64,000 nucleotides of DNA from Emticicia sp. C21 (GTDB lineage Bacteria > Bacteroidota > Bacteroidia > Cytophagales > Spirosomataceae), in the NCBI RefSeq assembly GCF_003418935.1, contig NZ_QVMT01000002.1:186001-250000 (forward strand), in the 5' to 3' direction. This document shows positions 9,773 to 18,331 of the stretch, piece after piece. Numbering within the stretch: the stretch's first letter is position 1; every line of letters begins with the position of its first letter. Both the position numbers and the translations under genes were made by a program. The notes beneath the pieces were generated by a model that searched no databases, was not told the origin of the DNA, and saw only the letters and a program-made list of their open reading frames with translations.

Positions 9773-11698
9773 TTATTTTTTTATGATCAGGTCGGCTAAA
9801 TGTTCCAGCGACAAAATAGTCATAATGGGCTCACCGTTAGGTGTATAACCCGGAACAGCCGTTTCAAAAAGTTGATGAATCAGTAAATTTATTTCAATTT
9901 TCGATAGTTCGCCAATATATTTGGCAGAAGATTTTTTTGAGAACGAACGAGCTACGTTTTCTACGCTATCCAACTGCAAATTACTCTGGTTAGTTTTGAA
10001 TTGTTGCACCAGTCCATCAAAGATTTCTTTCTCGTTTTCTTCCTGTACTTCAGGTGGAACACCCGTTATTTTTATGGTATTTTGCCCGAATTCTTCAAAA
10101 GAGAAACCTAATGCCTTTATCTCATTTTGTATCTCCATCACTAACTGAAAATCAGCCGGATGCAAATCAAGAGTCTTAGGAAATAACAACTGTTGGGTAA
10201 ACGAATTTTTGTTTTTCAGCGTATTGTAATATTTCTCATAAAGTATGCGCTCATAAGCAGCCCTTTGGTCTATTAGCATTAAGCCATTCTTAGCCTGGGT
10301 TACAATAAACCTGTTCTGAATCTGAATCGCACTAATATCTTTAACCTCGGCCAGACGTTTGCTTTCATCAACAATATCATTGGCTTTACTACCTAGTGTC
10401 AGAGGGGCTTCATTCTGAAAATCTTTTTGGGTATCAGGTGTATGAAAATCAAGATTAGCCTGATTATTGGGTTTAAAGCTATCTAAGCCCTCAAAAAGTT
10501 TCCGCCAGTTATCTGTATTAGATTTATCCCTGAAAGAATCATCTTTTATAGGCGGCAGCGATGAACCATTACCCCCTCCAGAATTCTGACGAGGTTTTTC
10601 AAAATCGCTTATAGCCGGATTAATCGGCGAAGGTAAATCATTGAATCGGTTGGTAGTGGTAATATTACCAAAGTTAATATCTGATTCGAAATCAATAGTA
10701 GGAGTGAGGTTATAAACCCCAATAGCCCGTCTGACTGCCGATCGGATGATAGCATACACTGCCCTTTCATCATCAAATTTTATCTCGGTTTTGGTCGGAT
10801 GAATATTAATATCAATATGAGAAGGGTCAATTTCTAAAAATAATACATAGAAAGGACTACTGCCCTCAGGGATAGTTGCTTCAAAAGCACTTAGCACCGC
10901 ATGATGTAGATAATTATGTTTGATGAAGCGCTTATTGACAAAGAAAAACTGCTCGCCACGTCCTTTTTTAGCTGATTCGGGTTTGCCTACATAGCCATCA
11001 ACATTTACAAATGGTGTTTCTTCTTCACAATTAGCTAATTGTTCCCGATAGTTTTTACCAAAAATATCAACAATCCTACGGCTTAGCTTACCCGAAGGTA
11101 AATTATAAACCTCTACATCGTTATGATAAAGCGTGAAAGTAATTTCAGGATGAGCCAGAGCAACCCGTTGAAATTCGTCCAGGACGTGTTTCATTTCAAC
11201 CGGATTTGACTTCAGGAAGTTGCGTCGGGCAGGAACATTGAAGAATAGATTTTTTACCTGAAAATTAGTGCCTTTCGGACAAGAAACTGATTCCTGATTT
11301 TTGAAATCAGAGCCCTCAATCTTAATGGATGTACCCACTTCATCAACCAGACGACGCGTACGAAGTTCTACCTGTGCTACAGCAGCGATAGAAGCAAGCG
11401 CTTCACCTCTGAAACCCATCGTACGGATCGCAAACAAATCGTCAGCCGTTCTTATTTTTGAAGTAGCATGCCGTTCAAAGCTCATGCGGGCATCAGTGGC
11501 AGACATACCTATGCCGTCATCAATTACCTGAATGAGGGTTCTACCTGCATCTTTTACAATCAGCTGAATATTATTGGCACGGGCATCAATAGAATTCTCC
11601 AACAATTCTTTTACTACTGATGCCGGTCTCTGCACAACTTCTCCTGCTGCAATCTGGTTTGCAATAGAATCAGGTAGTAAATGAATAATATCTAACAT
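9773..11698 (-). CDS. mutL: DNA mismatch repair protein MutL
   Basis: MutL links mismatch recognition by MutS to strand removal. The 641-residue protein has an intact N-terminal GHKL ATPase: IAAGEVVQRP (16-25), ELLENSIDA (31-39), DGIGMS (61-66) and GFRGEAL (95-101). A variable Asn/Ser-rich linker follows (about 330-440), then a dimerisation domain. The endonuclease motif DQHA(x)2E(x)4E appears near 476 as DQRAAYERILYE, with its His replaced by Arg. The position of the late CPHGRP-type metal motif reads TPNGEP (about 617-622). Nicking activity is therefore doubtful. It heads a leftward operon with two rhomboid genes. Confidence 0.96.
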   Translation of the reverse strand: MLDIIHLLPDSIANQIAAGEVVQRPASVVKELLENSIDARANNIQLIVKDAGRTLIQVIDDGIGMSATDARMSFERHATSKIRTADDLFAIRTMGFRGEALASIAAVAQVELRTRRLVDEVGTSIKIEGSDFKNQESVSCPKGTNFQVKNLFFNVPARRNFLKSNPVEMKHVLDEFQRVALAHPEITFTLYHNDVEVYNLPSGKLSRRIVDIFGKNYREQLANCEEETPFVNVDGYVGKPESAKKGRGEQFFFVNKRFIKHNYLHHAVLSAFEATIPEGSSPFYVLFLEIDPSHIDINIHPTKTEIKFDDERAVYAIIRSAVRRAIGVYNLTPTIDFESDINFGNITTTNRFNDLPSPINPAISDFEKPRQNSGGGNGSSLPPIKDDSFRDKSNTDNWRKLFEGLDSFKPNNQANLDFHTPDTQKDFQNEAPLTLGSKANDIVDESKRLAEVKDISAIQIQNRFIVTQAKNGLMLIDQRAAYERILYEKYYNTLKNKNSFTQQLLFPKTLDLHPADFQLVMEIQNEIKALGFSFEEFGQNTIKITGVPPEVQEENEKEIFDGLVQQFKTNQSNLQLDSVENVARSFSKKSSAKYIGELSKIEINLLIHQLFETAVPGYTPNGEPIMTILSLEHLADLIIKK

Positions 11699-12039
11699 TA
11701 TCTTAATTTTTTGCCCTTTAAACTAAAAAATTTATTTAAATAACCTTAATTTGAAGGGAATTTGTTCCATCAGTTTGACATTTCAGTGGTAGCTTTCGGC
11801 CACCCTGATTAAATAACCAGCTGTTTCAGGATTTGGTTTATAACAAATATATCACTGCAAAACCTCCCTCTTTCATTCCCGGTGCAAAATTGTTGTTTTC
11901 TGAAATGAAATCAGCAAAAAACTTTATTTAATTTTATATAACATATAAAACGCTTAAAATTAAAAACAATTTGCGTATATAGCCCCGAACTTTTTTATAA
12001 TACTCTCATGTTAGCCTTTCAATCATAAACCTATAAAAA
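11699..12039. other. Divergent intergenic region between mutL and the DUF2911 gene
   Basis: These 341 A/T-rich bases must hold promoters for both sides. On the minus strand an exact TATATTTG -7 box can be read at 11844-11851 (mutL side), but without a TTG at a good distance. I found no convincing promoter for the rightward gene, and no small gene or structured RNA. Confidence 0.4.
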
Positions 12040-12564
12040 ATGAATAAAATTGTAAAAATTATCCTAATTAGTGTAGTTGTTTTAGCGCTCGCCTTCTTTG
12101 GCTATATGACTTTCACGAAGAGCAAAAGCCCTGCCGCTACGGCCGTTGGCAATCAGAATGGACTATCTATACAGGTTGATTACTGCCAGCCTTATAAAAA
12201 AGACCGTGTTGTTTTCGGAACTTTGGTGCCTTATGGCAAAGTATGGCGTACGGGAGCCAACGAAGCTACTATCTTTGACACGAAACAAGATATAAAAATT
12301 GCCGATAAACCCCTGAAAGCAGGAAAATATACATTGTGGACTATCCCGAACCCTGATAAATGGACAATTATCTTTAACGGACAAACAGGTCAGTGGGGAA
12401 CGATGTACGACGAGTCAAAAGATGTATTGAGGGTAGAAGTTCCTGCAAGCAAGATACCCGGAACTGTAGAGCAATTTACCATAAATTTTGTGCCGGAAGA
12501 AGGTGGAAGCGATATGGCAATGCGCTGGGAAAACACCGAAGTAAAAGTGCCTATCAGGCATTGA
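12040..12564 (+). CDS. DUF2911 domain protein, membrane-anchored
   Basis: A 174-residue protein with an N-terminal hydrophobic helix (residues 5-25) that is either an uncleaved anchor or a signal peptide. The exported domain contains the DUF2911 signature: DYCQPYKKDRVVFGTLVPYG, then VWRTGANEAT and KAGKYTLWTIP. It is a beta-rich family common in Bacteroidota with no assigned function. It is the first gene of a rightward group: prmA starts 34 bases downstream and the giant exported protein follows, so the three are probably cotranscribed. Confidence 0.88.
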   Translation: MNKIVKIILISVVVLALAFFGYMTFTKSKSPAATAVGNQNGLSIQVDYCQPYKKDRVVFGTLVPYGKVWRTGANEATIFDTKQDIKIADKPLKAGKYTLWTIPNPDKWTIIFNGQTGQWGTMYDESKDVLRVEVPASKIPGTVEQFTINFVPEEGGSDMAMRWENTEVKVPIRH

Positions 12565-12598
12565 TAGAAATTCCGGAAGAATTTCCGAACTTTACGGC

Positions 12599-13426
12599 AT
12601 GGATTATATAGAATTAACACTACAAATAGATGCCGATTTTGTCGAGATTTTGATGGCAGAATTAGGCGAGTTAGGTTTTGAGTCTTTTGTTGAAACAGAA
12701 GATGGTCTGGAAGCCTATGTTCAGGAAGAAATTTTTGATGATGTCGTTGTGAAGCAAATGTTGGAAGACTATGCCTCGCGTACAGCCATATCTTATCAAT
12801 TCAAGAAGATTGTTCGTCAGAACTGGAACGAAGAATGGGAAAAGAATTTTCAGCCTATTCAGATAGGTGAGCAGATTTATGTGCGCGCCGATTTCCACGA
12901 GCCTAAACCTGATTTTCCTTACGAAATTATTATTACTCCCAAAATGTCGTTTGGTACAGGCCATCACGAAACTACCTCTATGGTGATGGAGCATCAACTC
13001 AATATCGACCACACCAACAAAAAAGTACTTGATGTAGGTACTGGTACAGGAATATTAGCAGTACTAGCCGCAAAGCTCGGTGCCTCTGAAATCAGTGCTT
13101 TTGATATTGATGAATGGTCAGTTGAAAATACTATTGAAAATGTTCAGCTAAACAATGTCGCAAATGTGACCGTGAGGCAGGGGACAATTGAGGATGAGCC
13201 CAAAGATATGTACGAGATTGTGCTGGCTAATATCAATAGGAATATATTAATTAGCCAGATACCTGCTTATGTTACATTTCTGCAAAAGGGAGGCGATTTA
13301 ATCGTGAGTGGTTTTTATGAAAAAGATATAGCTGATATTCAAACAGTTGCCGAATCGGTGGGTTTAAAAAAAGTAGCTCAACTAAGCAAGAATAACTGGG
13401 CAGCAGTCGTTTTTAAGTATCAGTAA
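12599..13426 (+). CDS. prmA: Ribosomal protein L11 methyltransferase
   Basis: PrmA trimethylates lysines and the N-terminus of ribosomal protein L11 using S-adenosylmethionine. At 275 residues it is normal for the short Bacteroidota form. The AdoMet motif I is LDVGTGTGILAVLAAKLGA (about 142-160), followed by FDIDEWSVENTIENV. The PrmA-specific LANINRNIL motif lies near 210. The MSFGTGHHETT segment (about 117-127) is also diagnostic. It is sandwiched in a short-gap operon between a DUF2911 gene and a 1588-residue exported protein, with no obvious functional link to either. Confidence 0.96.
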   Translation: MDYIELTLQIDADFVEILMAELGELGFESFVETEDGLEAYVQEEIFDDVVVKQMLEDYASRTAISYQFKKIVRQNWNEEWEKNFQPIQIGEQIYVRADFHEPKPDFPYEIIITPKMSFGTGHHETTSMVMEHQLNIDHTNKKVLDVGTGTGILAVLAAKLGASEISAFDIDEWSVENTIENVQLNNVANVTVRQGTIEDEPKDMYEIVLANINRNILISQIPAYVTFLQKGGDLIVSGFYEKDIADIQTVAESVGLKKVAQLSKNNWAAVVFKYQ

Positions 13427-13462
13427 ATAAAAAAGGCGAAAATACTCGCTGCTCTTTCACTT

Positions 13463-16400
13463 ATGCGGCATCTTTCTATCATCTTCTGTTGTGGGATTCT
13501 TTTGTCATTTTCTGCAAAAGCACAGTCAATCAGGTTGTCGGACAATCCGCAAACCTTTATCGGCGAGATAAAAACAGTAATGGCGACAGATAATAATGCG
13601 ATGGCCATTGCTATGGGAAATAAATTTGAGTCATACTGGACAAGCCGTTTTAGTGCCAATCAGAAAACTACGCTGATTAATACAGCCAAAAAAATGGGTA
13701 CTAAAGGTCATAAAATGGCTCAGTTTTATTATCTCTTCTTGATTATAGACAAGGTAATTGACCAGGAAAAATATGACGACGCGAAACTGGACAATTTCCT
13801 GAATATGACCCAAAAAACGGTTGAACTCTACGATTTAAAAACAGCTACCCGGATTTTTGAGACCATTAAAGACTTCCTTGAAAAACGAAGAGTGTACGCT
13901 TCCGGTTTTAATCGTCTGTATGCACTTGGTGGTACTTTTGATTTTAAGTTTTTAGATAACAAAGTTCCTGAGGCAGCCGCTACTCAACAACCTGCTGCCG
14001 CTAATGGCACTACGCCTACTCCTGCAGAAACCTCAAAAGTCTTTGATAGCTGGGATACGCCAGTCACTCAGGAAACCCCCAATGCTGTTCAGGCACTACA
14101 GGATATTAATAAGAAACCAATGCCCGTTTTAGGCGGTGTAGCTATAGAGTTGAATAATGTTGACCTGATTATGGCAACAGCCAGCGACTCGGCTACCGTT
14201 GCTAAAACATCGGGAACAGTTGCGCTGAAAGAAGGGACCTTTGTAGGTAAAGGCGGTACAATTACCTGGGAGAATCTGGGTCTGCCGCAAATCTCAGCCG
14301 TATTAGGCGATTATACTTTCGAAATCCGTAACCCACGTTTTGTGGGCGATGATGTGACATTGACATACACCGAGCGGCTGACTGCACCAATCAAGGGTGT
14401 ATTGGAGTTTAAAGGAGAAAAACGTGCAAAGAATGCTCCGGCCAGTTATCCTCGTTTCATGTCCTACCAAAGCGATGCTTTTATAAAGAATATAGATAAG
14501 AGTATCGAATACAAAGGCGGTTTCTCTATTATAGGGAAGCGGATTTACTCGTCTTCGGTCCAAAATGGCTATTCTAATATCACAGTAAAGCAGGAGGGGA
14601 AGGTCGCTTTTAAAACCACCAGTACCCGTTTCGAAATCAACGATGCTTTTATCAGTGCTCAAACAGCCAGCTTCGTGACTTATATCGGCCAGGACTCTAT
14701 TTATCATCCGGCAGTAAAACTGCATTATGTCCCAACTGATGGTGTTCTACGTCTGAACAAAGTAGATGCAGGCGGTTTTAAAGACGCTACTTTTACCGAT
14801 ACCTATCACCAGATGAGCATTAAATGTGATGCCATGCGCTGGAGTCTGGTAGAGGGTAAAATGGATTTCTATATTGTATCAGGTAGAACACAAATTCCTG
14901 CAGTTTTTGAATCCTTAGACTTCTTTGATGCGGATAGATTAACAGGCTTGAACAATGGTGGAGGGTTTAACCCTCTGGTTGTAGCGTCAAACTTCGTACA
15001 AAAGAACAATAAACCCGTTTTCGCTGTAGCTGATGTAGCGGCTTTCAATAATAATAAAATTTCACCACAAGTACTTAAATCAGGTTTAATGGTAGCGGTG
15101 CAACAAGGTTTTATCTATTATAATCCGACTACTGACCTTTATAATATCACGCCTAAAGGCCAGCACTTCCTATTAGCCAACTTAGGCAAGAAAGATTTTG
15201 ATGAAATACTAATTCCTTCTATTTTCGGTAACAGCAAAGACTCTACAGCTAATGCTACCTTGAATCTCAACGATAAGAGTTTGGTAATCAGAGGAATTAA
15301 ACGTTTTAATTTGAGTGATTCATTGAGGGCCTTTATCGCTCCTTACGATAAAATCATCAAAGTAGGTAAAAACAGAACTTTTACTTTCAACGGTCAGTTC
15401 AAAGCCAAAAACTATCGTTTTTCAGGACAAGAATTAGTTTTTGACTACGAAAAATACATGCTTACCTTGCCTAAGATAGACTCTATCACCTTTACGCCAC
15501 CGCAAGTATATGCTAAAGGTGGTAGACGAGAGATAGGCGGACGAATCAAATACGATAATCCAGGGGTTGTATATCTGAATAAACCTGATAATAAATCAGG
15601 AAAGCAATCATTGCCACAATACCCGATGCTGAAAATAGACAAGGGTACTATTGTGTATTTCGACGACGATTTCAGAGGGAAGAAGGCCTACAACAAAGAA
15701 GTACGTTTTGAAGTACCGAAGATTGATTTCGATAGTTTGAATGTCAGGGACATGGAATTTGCCGGAACTTTCTTTTCTGGCAATATATTCAAACCTTTCA
15801 AAGAAAAACTACGTATCATGCCTGATACAACCATTGGTTTTTCTCATAAAGTGCCTACTGGTACTTATCCGGTATTTGGCAACGAGACTTCTGTTAAGTT
15901 CGCTTCACCGCTGGTAATGGATGGCTCAGGATTGCATACCGAGGGAGATATTAAGCACTTAGCGGCTACACTCACTGCCAAAGAAATCTTCTTCGCTACT
16001 GACTCCTTATTAGCCAAAGGTGAACAAGGGAAAGTAATTGAAACCAACAACGCAGGCGCAGCTTACTTCCCGCAGGTAGAAATAAAAGACTATACTTTAA
16101 AGTGGATACCTAAAGCAGACTCTATGTTGATTGCTTCCAGAGAGGGCTTCAATTTCTATGCAGGTTCGTCTTTATTAAAAGGAAAGGTATTAGTGCGTAA
16201 AGGTGGTTTATTCGGTTTAGGTCAGTTGACTCGAACAGATTCAGAAACAGGGTCCGACCAGTTTAAATTCAATAAAGAAGGCTTTATTGCAGACAAGTCT
16301 CAGTTTAGTATTAAATCATTAACTGCTGCTTCAAAATCAGTATTATTGGGTAGAAACGTGAATGTAAACTTCAACGTCAATACCAGCATTGTTAACATTG

Positions 16401-18229
16401 CTACCAACGAAGGTAACTTTAATGATAGTACTCAGCAATCGTCGTTCGAATTTCCTTATGCTGCCTACAAAACCAATATTGACCGTGCCGAATGGAATAT
16501 TAAGAAGAAACAGATCAGTATGAAAGGCGATGTAGCTACTTCGGTATTTACATCAACCAACGCGGCTCAGGAAGGACTGGCATTTAATGGTAGTTCGGCT
16601 ATGTATGATATTGAGCAATTGACTTTCAATATCGGAGGTGTACCATTTATCAGATCTGCTGATGCCAAGATTATCCCTGATAAAGGCCAGGTAGCTATTC
16701 GTGGAAATGCAGAAATTCTTCCTTTTAAAAATGCTCGCCTGATAGTAGACACCCTGAATGCCTACCATAACCTGCGCAATGGTAATATTCAGATTCTCTC
16801 TAAAAATAAATTTACCGGAGACGCCTCTTACCAGTTTGTGAATGTGAAGAAAGATACCTTCAATATCAAAATGGGTGACTTTGAATTGAGAGAGGTGAAT
16901 CTGATTACAGGCACTGACGGCAAGAAAACCAAGGAGAAAGGCGTTTCAACTTTTGCTCATGCCACGGTTAAGGAAAGAGATAGTTTATACCTATCACCCA
17001 AAATTATCTATCAGGGTGAAATCGCTATGTCGGCACCTGTTAAAAATCTGAGTCTGGATGGTTTTGTATTACCGGTGTTGAAAAAGTACCCGAAACTTGG
17101 CGGCTATTGGATACCTTATAAAGGAGATAAATCAGAAGAAGTGGCGATTACAGTGGATAAAAATCTGAAAAGCAATGAATCTCTGCTTTTTGCGGGCTTG
17201 CATTTCAGAACAACCGCTACCAGCAATGGGCTATATCCAACTTTCCTTTCGGCGAAAGAAACTGATGAAGACCAGGATGTGTTCGTCACGACTGGCGTAC
17301 TTCGCAGAGATGAGCCTAACAAGCTATTCAGTATCAAACCTGATGGAGAAAAAGCACCTATCAGTAATAAATATGAATTGATAGAAGACCAGGGTATTGT
17401 TAACCTGGAGGGTAAGTTTAACCTATTAAGTGCTGACCTTGGTCAATACCTGCAAACATCTGGTTTTGCCAAATTGCGCCTCGATACAGCCAGGCATGAG
17501 TTCAATACCCTAATGCAGGTAAACTTCCCAATTGCACAGCCTATTCTGGCTAGTATGGCTACTAAGATTGTGAAAACGAACCTGGATGCCGGGGTAAATG
17601 AAGCAGCTATAGAACTGAACTCACCAGAATTAATCTCGAAGATTGGTCATGTTGTAGGCGATAAAGACATTGAAGACTACAAACTTCGTTCAGCTAAAGA
17701 ATATGTGCCGTTGTTTAAATTCTCGCCTAAATTCTTGAACTCGATGGTATTCAGTAATCTGAAACTGCAATGGGAGCCTAAGCAGAATGCCTATAGAAGC
17801 GTAGGTAAACTGGGTCTCTCGAATATCGGTGAAACAGACATCAACGCGATGGTGGATGGCTACGTAGAGATTCGCAAGAATCCTGTAGGTGGCGATGAAA
17901 TGTATATCTTTCTTGAACTATCCGGTGAAAACTGGTACTACTTCGGCTATAAAGAAGGTGAAATGGGTATTATTTCTTCAGACGATGCTTTCAATGCTTT
18001 AGTAACCAAGGGCGAGAAGAAAAAAGACAAGAGTTATCAGGTGATTGCTGTTGACTACTCAGAGGCTATTCTTTTCCGCAAAATGTTCCTTGAAACCTAT
18101 AAAGGCATCAAAGAAACAGCAAAAGCCAAGAAAACTGACCCTAAGAAATTAGCGGAAGTACCGAAAGACCCAACAGAGAAAAAAGAAGAAGCGAAAAAGA
18201 AACCGGAAGCAGAAAAAGAAGGATTTTAA
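13463..18229 (+). CDS. Giant exported protein of unknown function (1588 residues)
   Basis: I do not recognise a characterised family. The N-terminus is a clear signal peptide (hydrophobic core IIFCCGILLSF, cleavage near AKA-Q at residue 21). A helical region of about 150 residues is followed by an Ala/Thr/Pro-rich linker (about 173-200). More than 1200 residues are then predicted beta-rich, with repeated patterns such as FNGQFKAKNYRFSG and alternating hydrophobic strands. Some of these resemble the short strand pattern of OstA/LptA-like beta-taco proteins, but that is a weak impression. The tail is Lys/Glu-rich (last 40 residues). No barrel-closing C-terminal aromatic residue pattern or sorting domain is obvious. 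It probably resides in the periplasm or on an outer-membrane face. It starts 36 bases after prmA and ends at a strong terminator. Confidence 0.8.
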   Translation: MRHLSIIFCCGILLSFSAKAQSIRLSDNPQTFIGEIKTVMATDNNAMAIAMGNKFESYWTSRFSANQKTTLINTAKKMGTKGHKMAQFYYLFLIIDKVIDQEKYDDAKLDNFLNMTQKTVELYDLKTATRIFETIKDFLEKRRVYASGFNRLYALGGTFDFKFLDNKVPEAAATQQPAAANGTTPTPAETSKVFDSWDTPVTQETPNAVQALQDINKKPMPVLGGVAIELNNVDLIMATASDSATVAKTSGTVALKEGTFVGKGGTITWENLGLPQISAVLGDYTFEIRNPRFVGDDVTLTYTERLTAPIKGVLEFKGEKRAKNAPASYPRFMSYQSDAFIKNIDKSIEYKGGFSIIGKRIYSSSVQNGYSNITVKQEGKVAFKTTSTRFEINDAFISAQTASFVTYIGQDSIYHPAVKLHYVPTDGVLRLNKVDAGGFKDATFTDTYHQMSIKCDAMRWSLVEGKMDFYIVSGRTQIPAVFESLDFFDADRLTGLNNGGGFNPLVVASNFVQKNNKPVFAVADVAAFNNNKISPQVLKSGLMVAVQQGFIYYNPTTDLYNITPKGQHFLLANLGKKDFDEILIPSIFGNSKDSTANATLNLNDKSLVIRGIKRFNLSDSLRAFIAPYDKIIKVGKNRTFTFNGQFKAKNYRFSGQELVFDYEKYMLTLPKIDSITFTPPQVYAKGGRREIGGRIKYDNPGVVYLNKPDNKSGKQSLPQYPMLKIDKGTIVYFDDDFRGKKAYNKEVRFEVPKIDFDSLNVRDMEFAGTFFSGNIFKPFKEKLRIMPDTTIGFSHKVPTGTYPVFGNETSVKFASPLVMDGSGLHTEGDIKHLAATLTAKEIFFATDSLLAKGEQGKVIETNNAGAAYFPQVEIKDYTLKWIPKADSMLIASREGFNFYAGSSLLKGKVLVRKGGLFGLGQLTRTDSETGSDQFKFNKEGFIADKSQFSIKSLTAASKSVLLGRNVNVNFNVNTSIVNIATNEGNFNDSTQQSSFEFPYAAYKTNIDRAEWNIKKKQISMKGDVATSVFTSTNAAQEGLAFNGSSAMYDIEQLTFNIGGVPFIRSADAKIIPDKGQVAIRGNAEILPFKNARLIVDTLNAYHNLRNGNIQILSKNKFTGDASYQFVNVKKDTFNIKMGDFELREVNLITGTDGKKTKEKGVSTFAHATVKERDSLYLSPKIIYQGEIAMSAPVKNLSLDGFVLPVLKKYPKLGGYWIPYKGDKSEEVAITVDKNLKSNESLLFAGLHFRTTATSNGLYPTFLSAKETDEDQDVFVTTGVLRRDEPNKLFSIKPDGEKAPISNKYELIEDQGIVNLEGKFNLLSADLGQYLQTSGFAKLRLDTARHEFNTLMQVNFPIAQPILASMATKIVKTNLDAGVNEAAIELNSPELISKIGHVVGDKDIEDYKLRSAKEYVPLFKFSPKFLNSMVFSNLKLQWEPKQNAYRSVGKLGLSNIGETDINAMVDGYVEIRKNPVGGDEMYIFLELSGENWYYFGYKEGEMGIISSDDAFNALVTKGEKKKDKSYQVIAVDYSEAILFRKMFLETYKGIKETAKAKKTDPKKLAEVPKDPTEKKEEAKKKPEAEKEGF

Positions 18230-18234
18230 TAATC

Positions 18235-18275
18235 AATTGGTGAGCATTGCAACAATGCTCACCAATTTCGTTTTG
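18235..18275 (+). terminator. Intrinsic terminator after the 1588-residue gene
   Basis: A perfect 15-bp stem (18235-18249 against 18253-18267) with a CAA loop is followed by TCGTTTTG. It begins five bases after the stop codon and closes the DUF2911-prmA-giant gene unit. Confidence 0.8.
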
Positions 18276-18304
18276 TAGAATTGGCAAAGAAATTGCTATA
18301 TTCG
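18272..18304 (+). promoter_or_regulatory. Candidate promoter of the first TMTC-like gene
   Basis: TTTG (18272-18275), 21 nt of spacing and TATATTCG (18297-18304) match the Bacteroidota pattern with one mismatch in the -7 box. Transcription would start near 18310. That rules out the upstream TTG at 18281 as the translation start and supports ATG 18332. Confidence 0.5.
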
Positions 18305-18331
18305 CTGACGAGAATCCAAATAGTATTTATC

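Noticed and set aside
18281-18331. N-terminal extension of the first TMTC-like protein from a TTG
   Set aside because: The predicted promoter lies within it and the paralogue at 49663 begins at the equivalent of ATG 18332.
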